A DNA stretch of 61,621 nucleotides from JBBDYG01 sp040901765 (lineage in GTDB: Bacteria; Planctomycetota; Planctomycetia; Pirellulales; Lacipirellulaceae). A program made the translations under genes and the position numbers. The notes under the pieces were generated by a model. That model was not told the origin of the DNA. It worked only from the letters and a program-made list of their open reading frames with translations, and did not search any database. The number at the start of each line of letters is the position of its first letter. Within the stretch, counting starts at the first letter, position 1. The stretch covers positions 1-61,621 of the forward strand of contig JBBDYG010000122.1 of assembly GCA_040901765.1 (NCBI GenBank), read 5' to 3'. Shown here piece by piece: positions 19,416 through 28,692 of this stretch.

Positions 19416-21707
19416 TTACGGAAGAAAACGCACGTCCGCGAACCCGTTCGTTTCGCGATCCTGAAGCCGCCGCCGCAAACCGAGCCAGCCCAGCAAGACA
19501 GCGGCCAGCAACATCGAAGAACTCGGCTCCGGGACCGCGGTGCCTGCGCCCGCACCACTAGTTCGGCCGAAGTTCTGCTTCCACACTTGGTAATCCCCCG
19601 TATCAATGGCGTTGTTCCCGTTGCCGTCCGCAACGAGATTGGTAATCGAGCCAAGCGTGTTGCGCCACACGGTGTAATCGGCGGCATCGACGATGCCGTT
19701 CTGGTTGTAGTCGCCCGGCACAGCAGCGCCCGCCACGACCGCCAGCACCACCGAGTTCGGGTTGTACAGCACGTTCCAGTCGAGTCCGCCACCGAGCGCC
19801 GGCAGCGACTCGTTGGCAAACACTCCGGAGCGTCCGCCGTCGGCAATGAGTATTTCGAACTCGTCGCCCAGCATCGGCGCGTACCCCGCAGCGAGATTCA
19901 CGTCGAGTGTACCGGCAAGGGTTGCCGTTCCCGCAACCTGCACTTGGCCGAAGCCGTCGTTGGGGTTGCCTTCATCATTGGGCAGATCGATTGCATCGAG
20001 CACCACGTTAAGCGACGAACCGCCGCCAAAACCCAGGTTCTCGAGCATCAGCACGTCGCTGCCGGGCATGACGATCAGGTCGCCGCTGTTGGTTAACACA
20101 TCGTGGAAGATGGCGGAGGCGTCAGCGCCCACGACAATTTCCGCGCCGGCGTTGTTGTCGACGTTGCCGAACACATCGACGATTCCCGATGTGATTGCCA
20201 GTTGCGAGTTGTTGTTGTTGTCCAGCCCCGTGCTGCGGAACCGCAGCACCGCTCCGTCGCGAGCGTCGATGTCGCCGTTGTTGGTCGTCGCGCCGAACAC
20301 TTCCAGTTCGCCACTTTGAACATCGACGAGGCCTGTGTTGGTCAGCGTGTTTCGCAAGACGAGTGAGTCGCCGGAGTCTACGCGCAGTTGGCCACCGGCA
20401 TTGTTCGCAACGACGCCCTCAATGGTGCCACCGCCTTCGACGATGCCGGTGTTCAACAGCCCGGTCGCCGATCCGATTTCGAGCCGGCCGCCGTCGAGCG
20501 TCAGCCGTCCCTGAGCCGCGACGCGGGTGAGGCTGCTACTGCTCACGATTCCGCCGTTCGAGATGGTGAGATGCGCCTCGCCGGGATCGGCCACGGTTAA
20601 CTCGCCCGCCACTTCCCATCGCGACCCATCGCCGTCGACCAGCACTTCGCCGCGGGAGCCTGCATTATCTCCCAAAATGGCACCGACCGAAGTCACACGG
20701 CCACCCTCCAGAATTCGCAACGTCCCCGTTCCCGAGTCGCCAAGTTGCAGAAAGCCGCCTACGGACCACAAGGAATCTAAACCGCGAACCTCGACGAAGC
20801 CCGTTCCGGTGGTCGCGCTTCCAATGGTGGTCAAGTTAATCCCGCTGCCCGCGGTGACGCGCCCGCCGTCCGTGATCAGCAGCGTGCCGTGCCCGCTCTC
20901 TCCAATCGTGAGGCTGGTGGCGTTCTGCCACAGTGAACCAAGACCAGCGACCTCGACCGTGCCGGTGGAACCGGCGAGATTGGCGATGATTGCGGATGTA
21001 TTCTCGACGCGGCCGCCGTCGAGCACTTGCAACAGCGCTCGGCCGGCGTCGGCGACCGTCAAGGTCGAGTCGGCACGCCACAGCGAGAACTGGTCGGAGA
21101 CGATCATCCAGCCGTCTCCCGTTGCGTCGTCACCAAGAATATTGGAATCGGACAATAACCGCGCACCATCGACAATCTCAAAAACGGCTTGGCCCCGCTG
21201 GCCGATGTTCATGTCGTCGCCGTTGTTCCAAATCGTGCCCAGTCCCGAGATGCTCACCTCCGCGAAGCTGTCGACTTGCGCAGCAAAAAACGAATCATCG
21301 TTCACGTTCATCTCGGCAAAGTTCGAGATGGAGATCGAGCCGGTGCCGTTGTTGCCCACCGTGAGATCGGCGCCGGCGGTAGTGAGAGTCCAATCCGACC
21401 CCGAGCCGTTCATCGTGACAATGCCGATTCCCGCTTCAGCATCACCGACGACGGCTGCGCTTGAGTTGGTCAGCGCCGTTCCGCCGCTGATGCTAATCGT
21501 CCCCAGGCCGGTATTGCCGACGCGAAACGGCCCGGCCACAGGCCCGCCGCCAACCGGCGGGGCAGGCGCCACGTCGCCGCTCGTGGTAATCGCAGCATGG
21601 GCTGGCAGCACAGCGTGCGGTATCCCCAGTGCAAGTGCCATTGCGCAACACAGCCGCGGCAGGAACGATTCTGTCCTCAACATCGACGAGCGAAAACGCA
21701 GGATCAT
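19416..21707 (-). CDS. Giant secreted repeat protein, PEP-CTERM anchored (first of three paralogues)
   Basis: A 763-residue protein with signal peptide ending near HAVLPAHA, a long set of the same beta-repeat units (GHGTLLITDGGRVTAGSG, GTGTLRILEGGRVTSVG), a region of autotransporter-passenger-like LTNTGLVDVQSGELEV repeats, a dockerin-like pair (GDYNQNGIVDAADYTVWRN and DGNGNNAIDTGDYQVWKQN) and VPEPSSSMLLAAVLLGWLG plus basic tail. ATGs at 21707 and 21683 are both possible; the first has a GAGG at a fair distance. It begins the three-gene run, but a 121-bp gap to the next copy leaves room for a separate promoter. The dockerin segments are nearly the same in all three. Confidence 0.86.
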   Translation of the reverse strand: MILRFRSSMLRTESFLPRLCCAMALALGIPHAVLPAHAAITTSGDVAPAPPVGGGPVAGPFRVGNTGLGTISISGGTALTNSSAAVVGDAEAGIGIVTMNGSGSDWTLTTAGADLTVGNNGTGSISISNFAEMNVNDDSFFAAQVDSFAEVSISGLGTIWNNGDDMNIGQRGQAVFEIVDGARLLSDSNILGDDATGDGWMIVSDQFSLWRADSTLTVADAGRALLQVLDGGRVENTSAIIANLAGSTGTVEVAGLGSLWQNATSLTIGESGHGTLLITDGGRVTAGSGINLTTIGSATTGTGFVEVRGLDSLWSVGGFLQLGDSGTGTLRILEGGRVTSVGAILGDNAGSRGEVLVDGDGSRWEVAGELTVADPGEAHLTISNGGIVSSSSLTRVAAQGRLTLDGGRLEIGSATGLLNTGIVEGGGTIEGVVANNAGGQLRVDSGDSLVLRNTLTNTGLVDVQSGELEVFGATTNNGDIDARDGAVLRFRSTGLDNNNNSQLAITSGIVDVFGNVDNNAGAEIVVGADASAIFHDVLTNSGDLIVMPGSDVLMLENLGFGGGSSLNVVLDAIDLPNDEGNPNDGFGQVQVAGTATLAGTLDVNLAAGYAPMLGDEFEILIADGGRSGVFANESLPALGGGLDWNVLYNPNSVVLAVVAGAAVPGDYNQNGIVDAADYTVWRNTLGSITNLVADGNGNNAIDTGDYQVWKQNFGRTSGAGAGTAVPEPSSSMLLAAVLLGWLGLRRRLQDRETNGFADVRFLP

Positions 21708-21823
21708 GGATGACAACCTCACAAGAAACGCGCGGAGCGGGGGGACGACCAGCAGGTACAACGGACGCCCTCAATCTTCGATCCGCCGCGCGCCGGTGTC
21801 AAGGAAAAAGCCGATTTGGTTCA

Positions 21824-22280
21824 GCTCAAGAATAACTCGGCATTTTGGCCAAAGGCCTGTTCTCATCGTAGCCTGGGGCATCGCCCTCGTTGTTCTACAC
21901 AACTGCTGCATTCCTACCGCGAAGCGGTTTCGCCCTCCAGCCCAGGGTTGTCCGCCGCAGCGGACTACCCTGGGTACATGCCGAATTTGATCGCATTTAC
22001 CCCAACGGGGTTACGGCCTCCGGCGTAACCCCGTTGGGGTAAAGCATGTGCAGAGTCAGTCAACCCAGGGTAGCTGCGCAACCCTGGGCTGGAGGACGCA
22101 ACACCATTGGCGTAAAGACAACCAACGATCGCGATGAAAATCCTATTTGCGACTTGTGTAGTACAACGAGGGCGTTGCCCCAGGAAGGCAACGCACACCC
22201 ACCCATTGGCCGCAGGCCGAACGAGAGGTGTGCCAATCGGCAAGTGAATATGGCCTTCGGCCAAATCGTCAATTGTGATT
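21824..22280 (+). repeat. Large dispersed palindrome-rich repeat, copy A
   Basis: A 457-bp non-coding element. At its centre is the inverted repeat TACCCCAACGGGGTTACG / CGTAACCCCGTTGGGGTA, flanked by CCCAGGGTTGTCCGCC-type hairpins and bounded by TTTGGCCAAAGGCC-type palindromes at the outer ends. The same modules in the reverse order and orientation make up copy B at 53029-53553. Short open frames here are by-products of the palindromes. It occupies most of the 660-bp gap between the repeat-protein gene and the gene at 22368; the rest of the gap shows nothing else. Confidence 0.85.
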
Positions 22281-22367
22281 GCCCTCCTGCCGGTGTACTC
22301 CGAAGGTGCGTATCGCGGCCAAGGATTGGTCCGCAGATGGCGCAGATTCTCACAGATGGTAGGATGA

Positions 22368-24155
22368 ATGGGTTACTACCGGCTGGCCGACAACAACGCC
22401 ATTCTGCTCAACGAACCCCGATCGGTCGCTGCTATGTCCGTAGCTCTTTTTTTCGGCTGGTTCGCCTGGCAACTGTTCGGCCCCGATCCTCCGATCATTG
22501 TTTCAAGGGAGACGACCTACCTCACCGCGCCGCTGCGCGCCGATGGTCTGCCCGATTACGAGAAGTACGTACTCGAAAAGTACCGCGAAGGCGTTACGCC
22601 GGAAAACAACGCCGCGGTGCTGCTGCTCCAGGCAATAGGACCAGGCGATATGAAGCCGGCGGAATTCTCCGCGGTGGCGAAGGTGATCGGCCTGGAGAGG
22701 GTGGCGCCGCCCGACGAGCATTTGAATGACGTTTACAGCGACGACACTCGCGCCGTTATCGCCGCATGGCTGGCGAAGGAGCGAATCCCCCCAGGCGTGA
22801 ATGACGAAGCAACGGCGCAAGATTTAGAGACGAGTCCAGATGCAGCACATGACGAAGTTGTTGAGGACATTATCGACAATGCATTGGAGCGACCATGGAG
22901 CAGCGAGCAGGTTCCGCCGCTTGCCGAGTGGGTCGCCGCGAATCAAGAGCCGCTGCGGCTAATCGTTGCGTCGTCGCTTCGGGCTCGTTTTTTTGCGCCT
23001 ATGGCCGAGCTGTTAAATGAGACGACTGACCAGTTGATTTATGCGCCATTGTCTGGTGCGCTAAAATTGCGAACAGCAGCTAGGGCCCTTTCCACACGTG
23101 CGATGTGGCATTTGGGCGAAGGTCGGGCAGAAGATAGTTGGAAGGATATTTCAGCGATTTATCGCTTATCGCGACTTGCGGGTCAAGGAAATGCGCTCGT
23201 GGAGCAACTGGTGTCAATTGCAATTGAAGGCATCGCAAATCGAGCTACACTTGCACTTCTCGACGGTCCGGCTGCGACACCTAATCTTTTGCTGAAAATC
23301 CGTCACGATTTGGAAGCGCTCAGTGCAAGAGAACCGATAAGCTCATCCATCGATCAATTTGAACGAATCGCTTCGCTGAGTGTTGTAGTATGTGTTCGCG
23401 ATGGCGACGCCGCAGAATTGGAACTCAGCGATGGGTTCGAGGCGGTCGCGATGGCCGCGTGCGATTGGAACATCTCGCTTCGCGAATTGAATCGTTGGTA
23501 TGATGAATTAGTCGGCGTCTTACGCTTGCCGTCTGGGGCGGGCCGGAACGCGGCATTGGGCGACTATGAGAAGCGCCTCGCGAAGAATGAGCGGTCAGTG
23601 TCCGCCCGTCGCCTCATGATTGGACTCTTGAGCCGACAGGTGAGAAGCGAATTGCTTGCCGACATATTCGTGGCTCTTATGTTGCCAAGCACCGCAACCG
23701 CCTGCACCGCTGAAGACCGATCCAACACCCACCTCGCCCTCACTCGCCTCGCCGTTGCGGTCGCCATCTACCGCTCCGAGCATGGCGAGTACCCCGAAGC
23801 GCTCGAATCACTTGCCCCCGACGTCTTGGAAAAACTCCCGTTGGACCTCTACCACAACCTCCCGTTCATCTACCGCCACACGAAGAATGGTTATCTCCTC
23901 TACTCGCGCGGTCCCAATGGCAATGACGATGGCGGCAGTAACCGGCAGATGGATTTTTACCAGGGTTACTCCGTCGCCATGAAACCTGTTAAATCGCTGC
24001 GTGAATTGCTCGGCGATGATCTGCCAGAGTCCGACGACGCCGTCATGCGAGCGTTCGGCGAAGGCAATTCGCTTTTCAACCTCATCCCCACCGACGCCGA
24101 CGACATCGCCATCCGCCTTCCGCTGCCAAAGCTGGAGTTGCCCAAGGCAAAATAA
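22368..24155 (+). CDS. Membrane-anchored protein of unknown function with pseudopilin-like C-terminal part
   Basis: A 595-residue protein. One hydrophobic segment at about residues 23-39 (MSVALFFGWFAWQLFG) is its only anchor. Residues 50-450 are helical and unassigned. Residues 470-545 (LTRLAVAVAIYRSEHGEYPEALESL, then GYLLYSRGPNGNDDGG) resemble the end of type II secretion pseudopilin-like (GspG/SBP_bac_10) proteins, a combination common in planctomycete proteins of unknown role. ATG 22368 follows a GTAGGATGA stretch; a start at ATG 22434 just before the membrane segment is the alternative. Confidence 0.7.
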   Translation: MGYYRLADNNAILLNEPRSVAAMSVALFFGWFAWQLFGPDPPIIVSRETTYLTAPLRADGLPDYEKYVLEKYREGVTPENNAAVLLLQAIGPGDMKPAEFSAVAKVIGLERVAPPDEHLNDVYSDDTRAVIAAWLAKERIPPGVNDEATAQDLETSPDAAHDEVVEDIIDNALERPWSSEQVPPLAEWVAANQEPLRLIVASSLRARFFAPMAELLNETTDQLIYAPLSGALKLRTAARALSTRAMWHLGEGRAEDSWKDISAIYRLSRLAGQGNALVEQLVSIAIEGIANRATLALLDGPAATPNLLLKIRHDLEALSAREPISSSIDQFERIASLSVVVCVRDGDAAELELSDGFEAVAMAACDWNISLRELNRWYDELVGVLRLPSGAGRNAALGDYEKRLAKNERSVSARRLMIGLLSRQVRSELLADIFVALMLPSTATACTAEDRSNTHLALTRLAVAVAIYRSEHGEYPEALESLAPDVLEKLPLDLYHNLPFIYRHTKNGYLLYSRGPNGNDDGGSNRQMDFYQGYSVAMKPVKSLRELLGDDLPESDDAVMRAFGEGNSLFNLIPTDADDIAIRLPLPKLELPKAK

Positions 24156-24216
24156 TGCACTTGCGTCGGCCCGATTGTCACCTGCGGCCACGCGAATTGT
24201 GTCGCTTCTCGACCAG

Positions 24217-24246
24217 TTTGTGCCAGCGCGCGCACCCTGGCACAAA
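24217..24246. terminator. Hairpin between convergent genes
   Basis: A perfect 10-bp stem (TTTGTGCCAG with CTGGCACAAA) around a 10-nt loop, with A/T ends on both strands. It lies between the stop at 24155 and the stop at 24337 of the opposing gene. A third TGGCACAAA lies 40 bp away (near 24288), so the motif might instead be a small repeat. Confidence 0.6.
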
Positions 24247-24336
24247 TGCGAATCTCTCGGGAAATCCTGCAAACGGCCACTGGCGCGTGGCACAAACTCC
24301 TCGGACACAAATCGACTTCGCGAACCAAGCCGTGAA

Positions 24337-26994
24337 TCACTTCTCGGTCGCTTTTTCGGCCGCGTCGGTCTTCTCCTCCTTCGCCTCGCCTTTTCCTTCC
24401 AGCTTCTCGACCGTTTCGCTGATCTTCTCCTGCTCCTCTTGCATCTCGCGGACGAGCTTGCGCAGCTCGCGGACTTCCGCTGGGGCAGTGGCAGCCTCTT
24501 GCTCGATCGCGGTGACCGCCTCCTTGGCGGCGCTCGAAATGCGGCCACTGTGGACGTCGGTCAGCGGTTGCAGAACCGGCAACGCTTGCCGGTCGCCTAG
24601 CGTACCGAGCGCCCGGATTGCCGCGACCTGCACCGGCTCGCGCGGGTGGTCGAGGTACTTGGACAGGAACGCGCGAGTCGCCGATTTGTCCTCCTGATCC
24701 TCGCTCAGCGCGGCGACCGCGTTGAGTCCGTTGCCGAAGTCGGAGCTGTCAAACGATTTCTCCTGGCTCATGAGTGCCATCAGCAGCTCGTCCGTCAGGT
24801 CGGTGTTGTGCGCCTGGCGGATGGCCTCAACCGCGGCCACGGCAATCTCGTTGCCGAACGACTCGCGAGTGAGCGCCGTTTCAATGCACTCGGCAGCCTG
24901 GGGTTCGGAGAACTTTGCCAGCGACTTGATCGCCGCCGCGACAATCGCTGGATTCTTTTCCGCTTCGGCAACGGCGCATAGCATTTCCAGCGTTTCCGGC
25001 CGATAGAAACCGCCGATGCCCTCGATTACCGCCAAGCGAACGCGAGCATCTTCTTGCTCCCGCGACGCTTGAAGCGCTTCGAACGCTTCATCGGTATGGA
25101 GCTTGGCGATCGCCTTGGCCGCCGCGATACGAACGCCGTAGAACGGATCTTTTTGTAGGACTGTCTGCATTGCCTCAAGGACTTTGTGATCCTTGCTATC
25201 GGCAAGGGCCTCGATCGCCAGCAGCCGGCCGATCATGTCGTCCTGGTTCTCGAGTTGGGCCAGCAACATTTTCTGCGGCGGCTTGAAATCGACTTTCGCC
25301 AGCAGCGTGTACTCGGGATCGAACCGCACGATCTTTGGCTGCGCCGTGAGCGAAATGTAGAAATCATGCTCCTTATCGTTGATCGTCACCACGCGGTCGA
25401 TCGTTTTTTTGCCCACCTGGAACCGCAACTTGGCCGGCAGCTCGAACATCAGCACCTGGTCATTCACCTGTTGCGTCTGCTCGACGTGAATGTGCGCCAG
25501 CTTGTCCTCGGGTATCCACTGGTAGGTGATCTTCAGATTGGGGAACCCGCCATGATAAACCCATTGATCGAAGAACCGGTCGAGCGACTGGCCCGAAACT
25601 TCTTCGAGCACCGCGTTCAGGTCTTCCGTGACGACGCTCGTGAGCGCGTTGCGCTCCAAGTAGGTCTTGATCGCCTGACGATACAGATCCTCGCCAAGCT
25701 GGCTCCGCAACATGTGGAGCACCCAGCTTCCCTTGGGGTACGCGCGAAAATCGAACTGCTCACCGGCCTGGCCGTAATTATTGTAAACGATCGGTCGAAA
25801 ATCCTTCTCTTGGCTGAGAACTTTGTTGTTCGCATCGTTGTACAGGCCATAGAGCATCTGATCGCGGCCAAGCTTGTGTCCGTCGTAGAGATGGGCGTAG
25901 TAGGTCGCGAACCCTTCATTCAGCCACAGGTGGCTCCAATCCTTGCAGGTGACATAGTCTCCGAACCATTGGTGCGCCATCTCGTGAGCATCGAGACCGC
26001 GGCTGGAGCGGATGTTCTCAGTGGCGTCGGAATAAATCGTGCGATGGGTCAGCGTCGTGAGCGTGGTGTTCTCCATGCCGCCGGCGATGAAATCGCGAAT
26101 CGTCACCTGGTCGTATTTTTCCCACGGGAAGGGCACGCCGATCTCCTCCTCAAAAAAGGCCATGATCGTCTGCGTATCTTGGAACGCATTGTGCGCATGT
26201 TCGGCAAGCGTCGGCTGGGAGTAGAACCCCAGTGGAACGTCGCGGTGCATCGCTTCCAGCTTCCTGTAGTGCCCGGCCACCAGACACAGCAAATAACTCA
26301 CGTGCGGCTTCTCTTGCAGCCAGTGAACCGTCTTGAGGCCCGTTGTCTCATCGACTTCTTCCGAAACTTTGCGGCCATTGGACAAAACCGTCATTTCTTT
26401 TGGCACTTGGCAGATCACTTCGGTGCTGGAGCGCTCATTGGGATAGTCGAAGCATGGGAACCAGTGCCGCGCCTCGTGCGTCTCGCCTTGCGTCCAGATG
26501 TGGGTGTCCTCTTCGGGATAGCCCATCTTCGCAGTCCGGAAATAAAGCCCTTTAGACGGTTGCGCCGAATAGCGCACCGTGACACTCGCTTCCTGCCCGA
26601 CGGGAATCGGATCGCTGAACTGAATCGTCAGAGCGTCGTCCGATACGACGAAGTCGGCGACCGGCGCAGTGCCGGTGACTTCGTCGATCGACAACCGCAC
26701 CGCATCGAGGCGAAGTTCGCTGAGCGGCTCCGAGATCGGCACAAACGTAAGCGTGGCCGTGCCGGCGACCGTGTTGTTCTCGAAGTTGGGCGTCACGTCC
26801 AACTTGACGTGCAGCATATCGACCTGCCGGTCGGGGGCATATTTTCGGCCCGGGGTCGGCGGATCAAAACTGATTGCCGCGTGGTTGTCGCCGCAATAGC
26901 GGCAAATCGCAAGCTCCTCGGCCGTGGCCCAACCAGTGGTAAGAAGTAGCAGGCTTAGGAATGAAAAAAGGGAAACTCGATGTAGCTTCGACAT
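24337..26994 (-). CDS. Secreted M1-family aminopeptidase with C-terminal HEAT repeats
   Basis: An 885-residue protein with a signal peptide (MSKLHRVSLFSFLSLLLLTTGWATA). The gluzincin core is complete: GGMEN at about residues 305-309 (substrate N-terminus recognition), HEMAH at 337-341 and the third zinc ligand Glu in WLNEGFA near 360. Residues 600-830 are HEAT-type helical repeats (VRLAVIEGIGGFY, IAAAKAIAKLHTDEAFEAL). The last 45 are a Lys/Glu coiled coil (VRELRKLVREMQEEQEKI). It should remove N-terminal residues from peptides outside the cytoplasm. Start at ATG 26994 chosen to place the leader at the N-terminus. Confidence 0.92.
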   Translation of the reverse strand: MSKLHRVSLFSFLSLLLLTTGWATAEELAICRYCGDNHAAISFDPPTPGRKYAPDRQVDMLHVKLDVTPNFENNTVAGTATLTFVPISEPLSELRLDAVRLSIDEVTGTAPVADFVVSDDALTIQFSDPIPVGQEASVTVRYSAQPSKGLYFRTAKMGYPEEDTHIWTQGETHEARHWFPCFDYPNERSSTEVICQVPKEMTVLSNGRKVSEEVDETTGLKTVHWLQEKPHVSYLLCLVAGHYRKLEAMHRDVPLGFYSQPTLAEHAHNAFQDTQTIMAFFEEEIGVPFPWEKYDQVTIRDFIAGGMENTTLTTLTHRTIYSDATENIRSSRGLDAHEMAHQWFGDYVTCKDWSHLWLNEGFATYYAHLYDGHKLGRDQMLYGLYNDANNKVLSQEKDFRPIVYNNYGQAGEQFDFRAYPKGSWVLHMLRSQLGEDLYRQAIKTYLERNALTSVVTEDLNAVLEEVSGQSLDRFFDQWVYHGGFPNLKITYQWIPEDKLAHIHVEQTQQVNDQVLMFELPAKLRFQVGKKTIDRVVTINDKEHDFYISLTAQPKIVRFDPEYTLLAKVDFKPPQKMLLAQLENQDDMIGRLLAIEALADSKDHKVLEAMQTVLQKDPFYGVRIAAAKAIAKLHTDEAFEALQASREQEDARVRLAVIEGIGGFYRPETLEMLCAVAEAEKNPAIVAAAIKSLAKFSEPQAAECIETALTRESFGNEIAVAAVEAIRQAHNTDLTDELLMALMSQEKSFDSSDFGNGLNAVAALSEDQEDKSATRAFLSKYLDHPREPVQVAAIRALGTLGDRQALPVLQPLTDVHSGRISSAAKEAVTAIEQEAATAPAEVRELRKLVREMQEEQEKISETVEKLEGKGEAKEEKTDAAEKATEK

Positions 26995-27100
26995 GGCGGT
27001 GAATTCATCAATGGACTTAGAATCGGTATTGGCGGTCCAATCGGACGGCGACGGCGGTGTTCCAGTATAAACCATACGTCCGGGACGGGGTCGGGGGTCG

Positions 27101-27151
27101 GTAGGTCAGGCTATGCCTGACATGGTACTTGTCAGGCATAGCCTGACCTAC
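27101..27151. repeat. REP-type palindrome pair (BIME)
   Basis: Two REP units in opposite orientation, perfect inverse copies over 21 bases: GTAG then GTCAGGC-type stem, and its complement. Each unit is a small hairpin with the GTAG tetranucleotide at its outer base. It is located 107 bp upstream of the M1 peptidase start and 70 bp before ugd. Confidence 0.85.
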
Positions 27152-27220
27152 GGCGGCTGGAAGCCGCCGCTATAGCGACTATGATGAAGCTTTAGCGACG
27201 CTTTCTGCTGGGGGTTTTCC

Positions 27221-28528
27221 ATGAAAATTGCGGTCATCGGCACCGGCTACGTCGGTTTGGTGACAGGCGCCTGTTTCGCCGATTCTGGAAACGACGTCAC
27301 CTGCATCGACATCGACGCCGCGAAAATCGACGCCCTGAAGGCCGGCCACGTGCCCATCTACGAGCCAGGACTCGCCGAACTGGTGGCGCACAACGCGAAG
27401 GCAGCGCGGCTCCAATTCACCACCGATGCAGCCGCCGCCGTCGCCACCGCGGAAATCGTCTACCTGGCGGTCGGCACGCCGCAGGGCGCCGACGGCGCCG
27501 CCGACCTATCGGCGATGTGGCGCGTGGTTCAAAGCATCGCGCCGCACTTGCGTGAGGATGCGGTGGTTGTCACCAAGAGCACCGTGCCCGTGGGAACCAA
27601 CGCCCGCATCTACACGATGCTGAAGGAGCTAACCGGCCGCGACTGCGATGTGGCCAGCAATCCCGAGTTTCTGAAGGAAGGGGCGGCGATCGACGATTTC
27701 ATGAAACCCGACCGCGTGGTAGTCGGCGTGCGACGGCCCGAGGTGGGCGAAAAGCTACGCGTCCTGTACGAACCGTTCTTGCGCACCGAGAAACCGTTCC
27801 TGGTCATGTCGCCCGAGAGCGCCGAGATGACGAAATATGTCGCCAACGCAATGCTGGCCACCAAGATTAGCTTCATCAACGAGATGGCCAATCTCTGCGA
27901 GCGCATGGGCGGCGATATCAACGATGTCCGCCGCGGCATCGGCCACGACAGCCGCATCGGCTTTGCGTTTCTATTTCCCGGTGTCGGTTACGGAGGGAGC
28001 TGCTTTCCCAAAGACGTGCGGGCTCTCACGGCCATGGCCGGGGATTTAGGAATCGAACCGACTCTACTTACCGCCGTCGATGCCGTCAACGAACGGCAAA
28101 AGCACGTGGTGATCGACAAGTTGATCCAGCATTTCGATGGAGAGCTAGCGGGAAAGACCATCGCCATTTGGGGCTTGGCGTTCAAACCGCGGACCGACGA
28201 CATTCGCGACGCGCCCGCCTTGGTGCTTATCGACTGGCTACTGGCGCAAGGCGCGAGCGTTCGCGTTCATGACCCGGAGGCAATGAAGAATGTCCAGCAA
28301 ATCTACGGCGACAAACTTGTTTATAGCCCACGGCAAATGATCGCGCTCGATGGCGCCGAGGCCCTGGCCATTATGACCGAATGGCGGGACTACCATCGGC
28401 CCGACTTCGCCGAAATGAAGCGGCGGTTGAAATCGCCCGTGGTCTTCGACGGCCGAAATCTCTACGAGCCGGGACGCATGAAGGAGATCGGGTTCCGGTA
28501 CCACAGCATCGGCCGGCGGTCGGTGTAG
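27221..28528 (+). CDS. ugd: UDP-glucose 6-dehydrogenase
   Basis: A 435-residue enzyme that oxidises UDP-glucose to UDP-glucuronate with two NAD+. The N-terminus has the dinucleotide motif GTGYVGLVTG, and STVPVGT and NPEFLKEG blocks follow. The catalytic Cys261 is in GYGGSCFPKD, with the C-terminal IWGLAFKPRTDD block at about 313-324. Length and order are those of the UgdH/TuaD family. UDP-glucuronate feeds exopolysaccharide or surface-glycan synthesis; no glycosyltransferases are beside it in this window. ATG 27221 has GGGGG upstream. No frameshift or missing residue seen. Confidence 0.95.
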   Translation: MKIAVIGTGYVGLVTGACFADSGNDVTCIDIDAAKIDALKAGHVPIYEPGLAELVAHNAKAARLQFTTDAAAAVATAEIVYLAVGTPQGADGAADLSAMWRVVQSIAPHLREDAVVVTKSTVPVGTNARIYTMLKELTGRDCDVASNPEFLKEGAAIDDFMKPDRVVVGVRRPEVGEKLRVLYEPFLRTEKPFLVMSPESAEMTKYVANAMLATKISFINEMANLCERMGGDINDVRRGIGHDSRIGFAFLFPGVGYGGSCFPKDVRALTAMAGDLGIEPTLLTAVDAVNERQKHVVIDKLIQHFDGELAGKTIAIWGLAFKPRTDDIRDAPALVLIDWLLAQGASVRVHDPEAMKNVQQIYGDKLVYSPRQMIALDGAEALAIMTEWRDYHRPDFAEMKRRLKSPVVFDGRNLYEPGRMKEIGFRYHSIGRRSV

Positions 28529-28692
28529 CGGCACCGATTACTTGACTTCGCGTAAGCTCCCACATAGCCTATAGTTGCAGCGATTACGGGCGCGAGGCCA
28601 GCGCGCCGCAACGGGGCAATACGGAACGAAAGGCAGCGCGTGTGAGCAAGTTTGGACGGACGGTGCGCGCGCCACGCGGGAGGCATTGGTTG

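Noticed and set aside
14045..21707. Regular DNA repeats considered as a CRISPR or satellite array
   Set aside because: They lie in a single open frame and vary at third positions, so they are coding repeats.
20527..21990. A 487-codon frame antisense to the repeat-protein gene and running into repeat A
   Set aside because: Repeated Pro/Ser/Thr pattern is a mirror of the beta repeats; not a gene.
21965..22353. Short frames of 97-99 codons in repeat copy A (and similar frames in copy B at 53126-53329 and 53347-53655)
   Set aside because: They only read through the palindromes; the same words occur in both copies and in both directions, so they are artefacts of the repeat rather than proteins.
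25186..26949. A 587-codon open frame antisense to the aminopeptidase gene
   Set aside because: It mirrors the M1 gene codons in the reverse frame; composition is unlike a protein and no motif is present.
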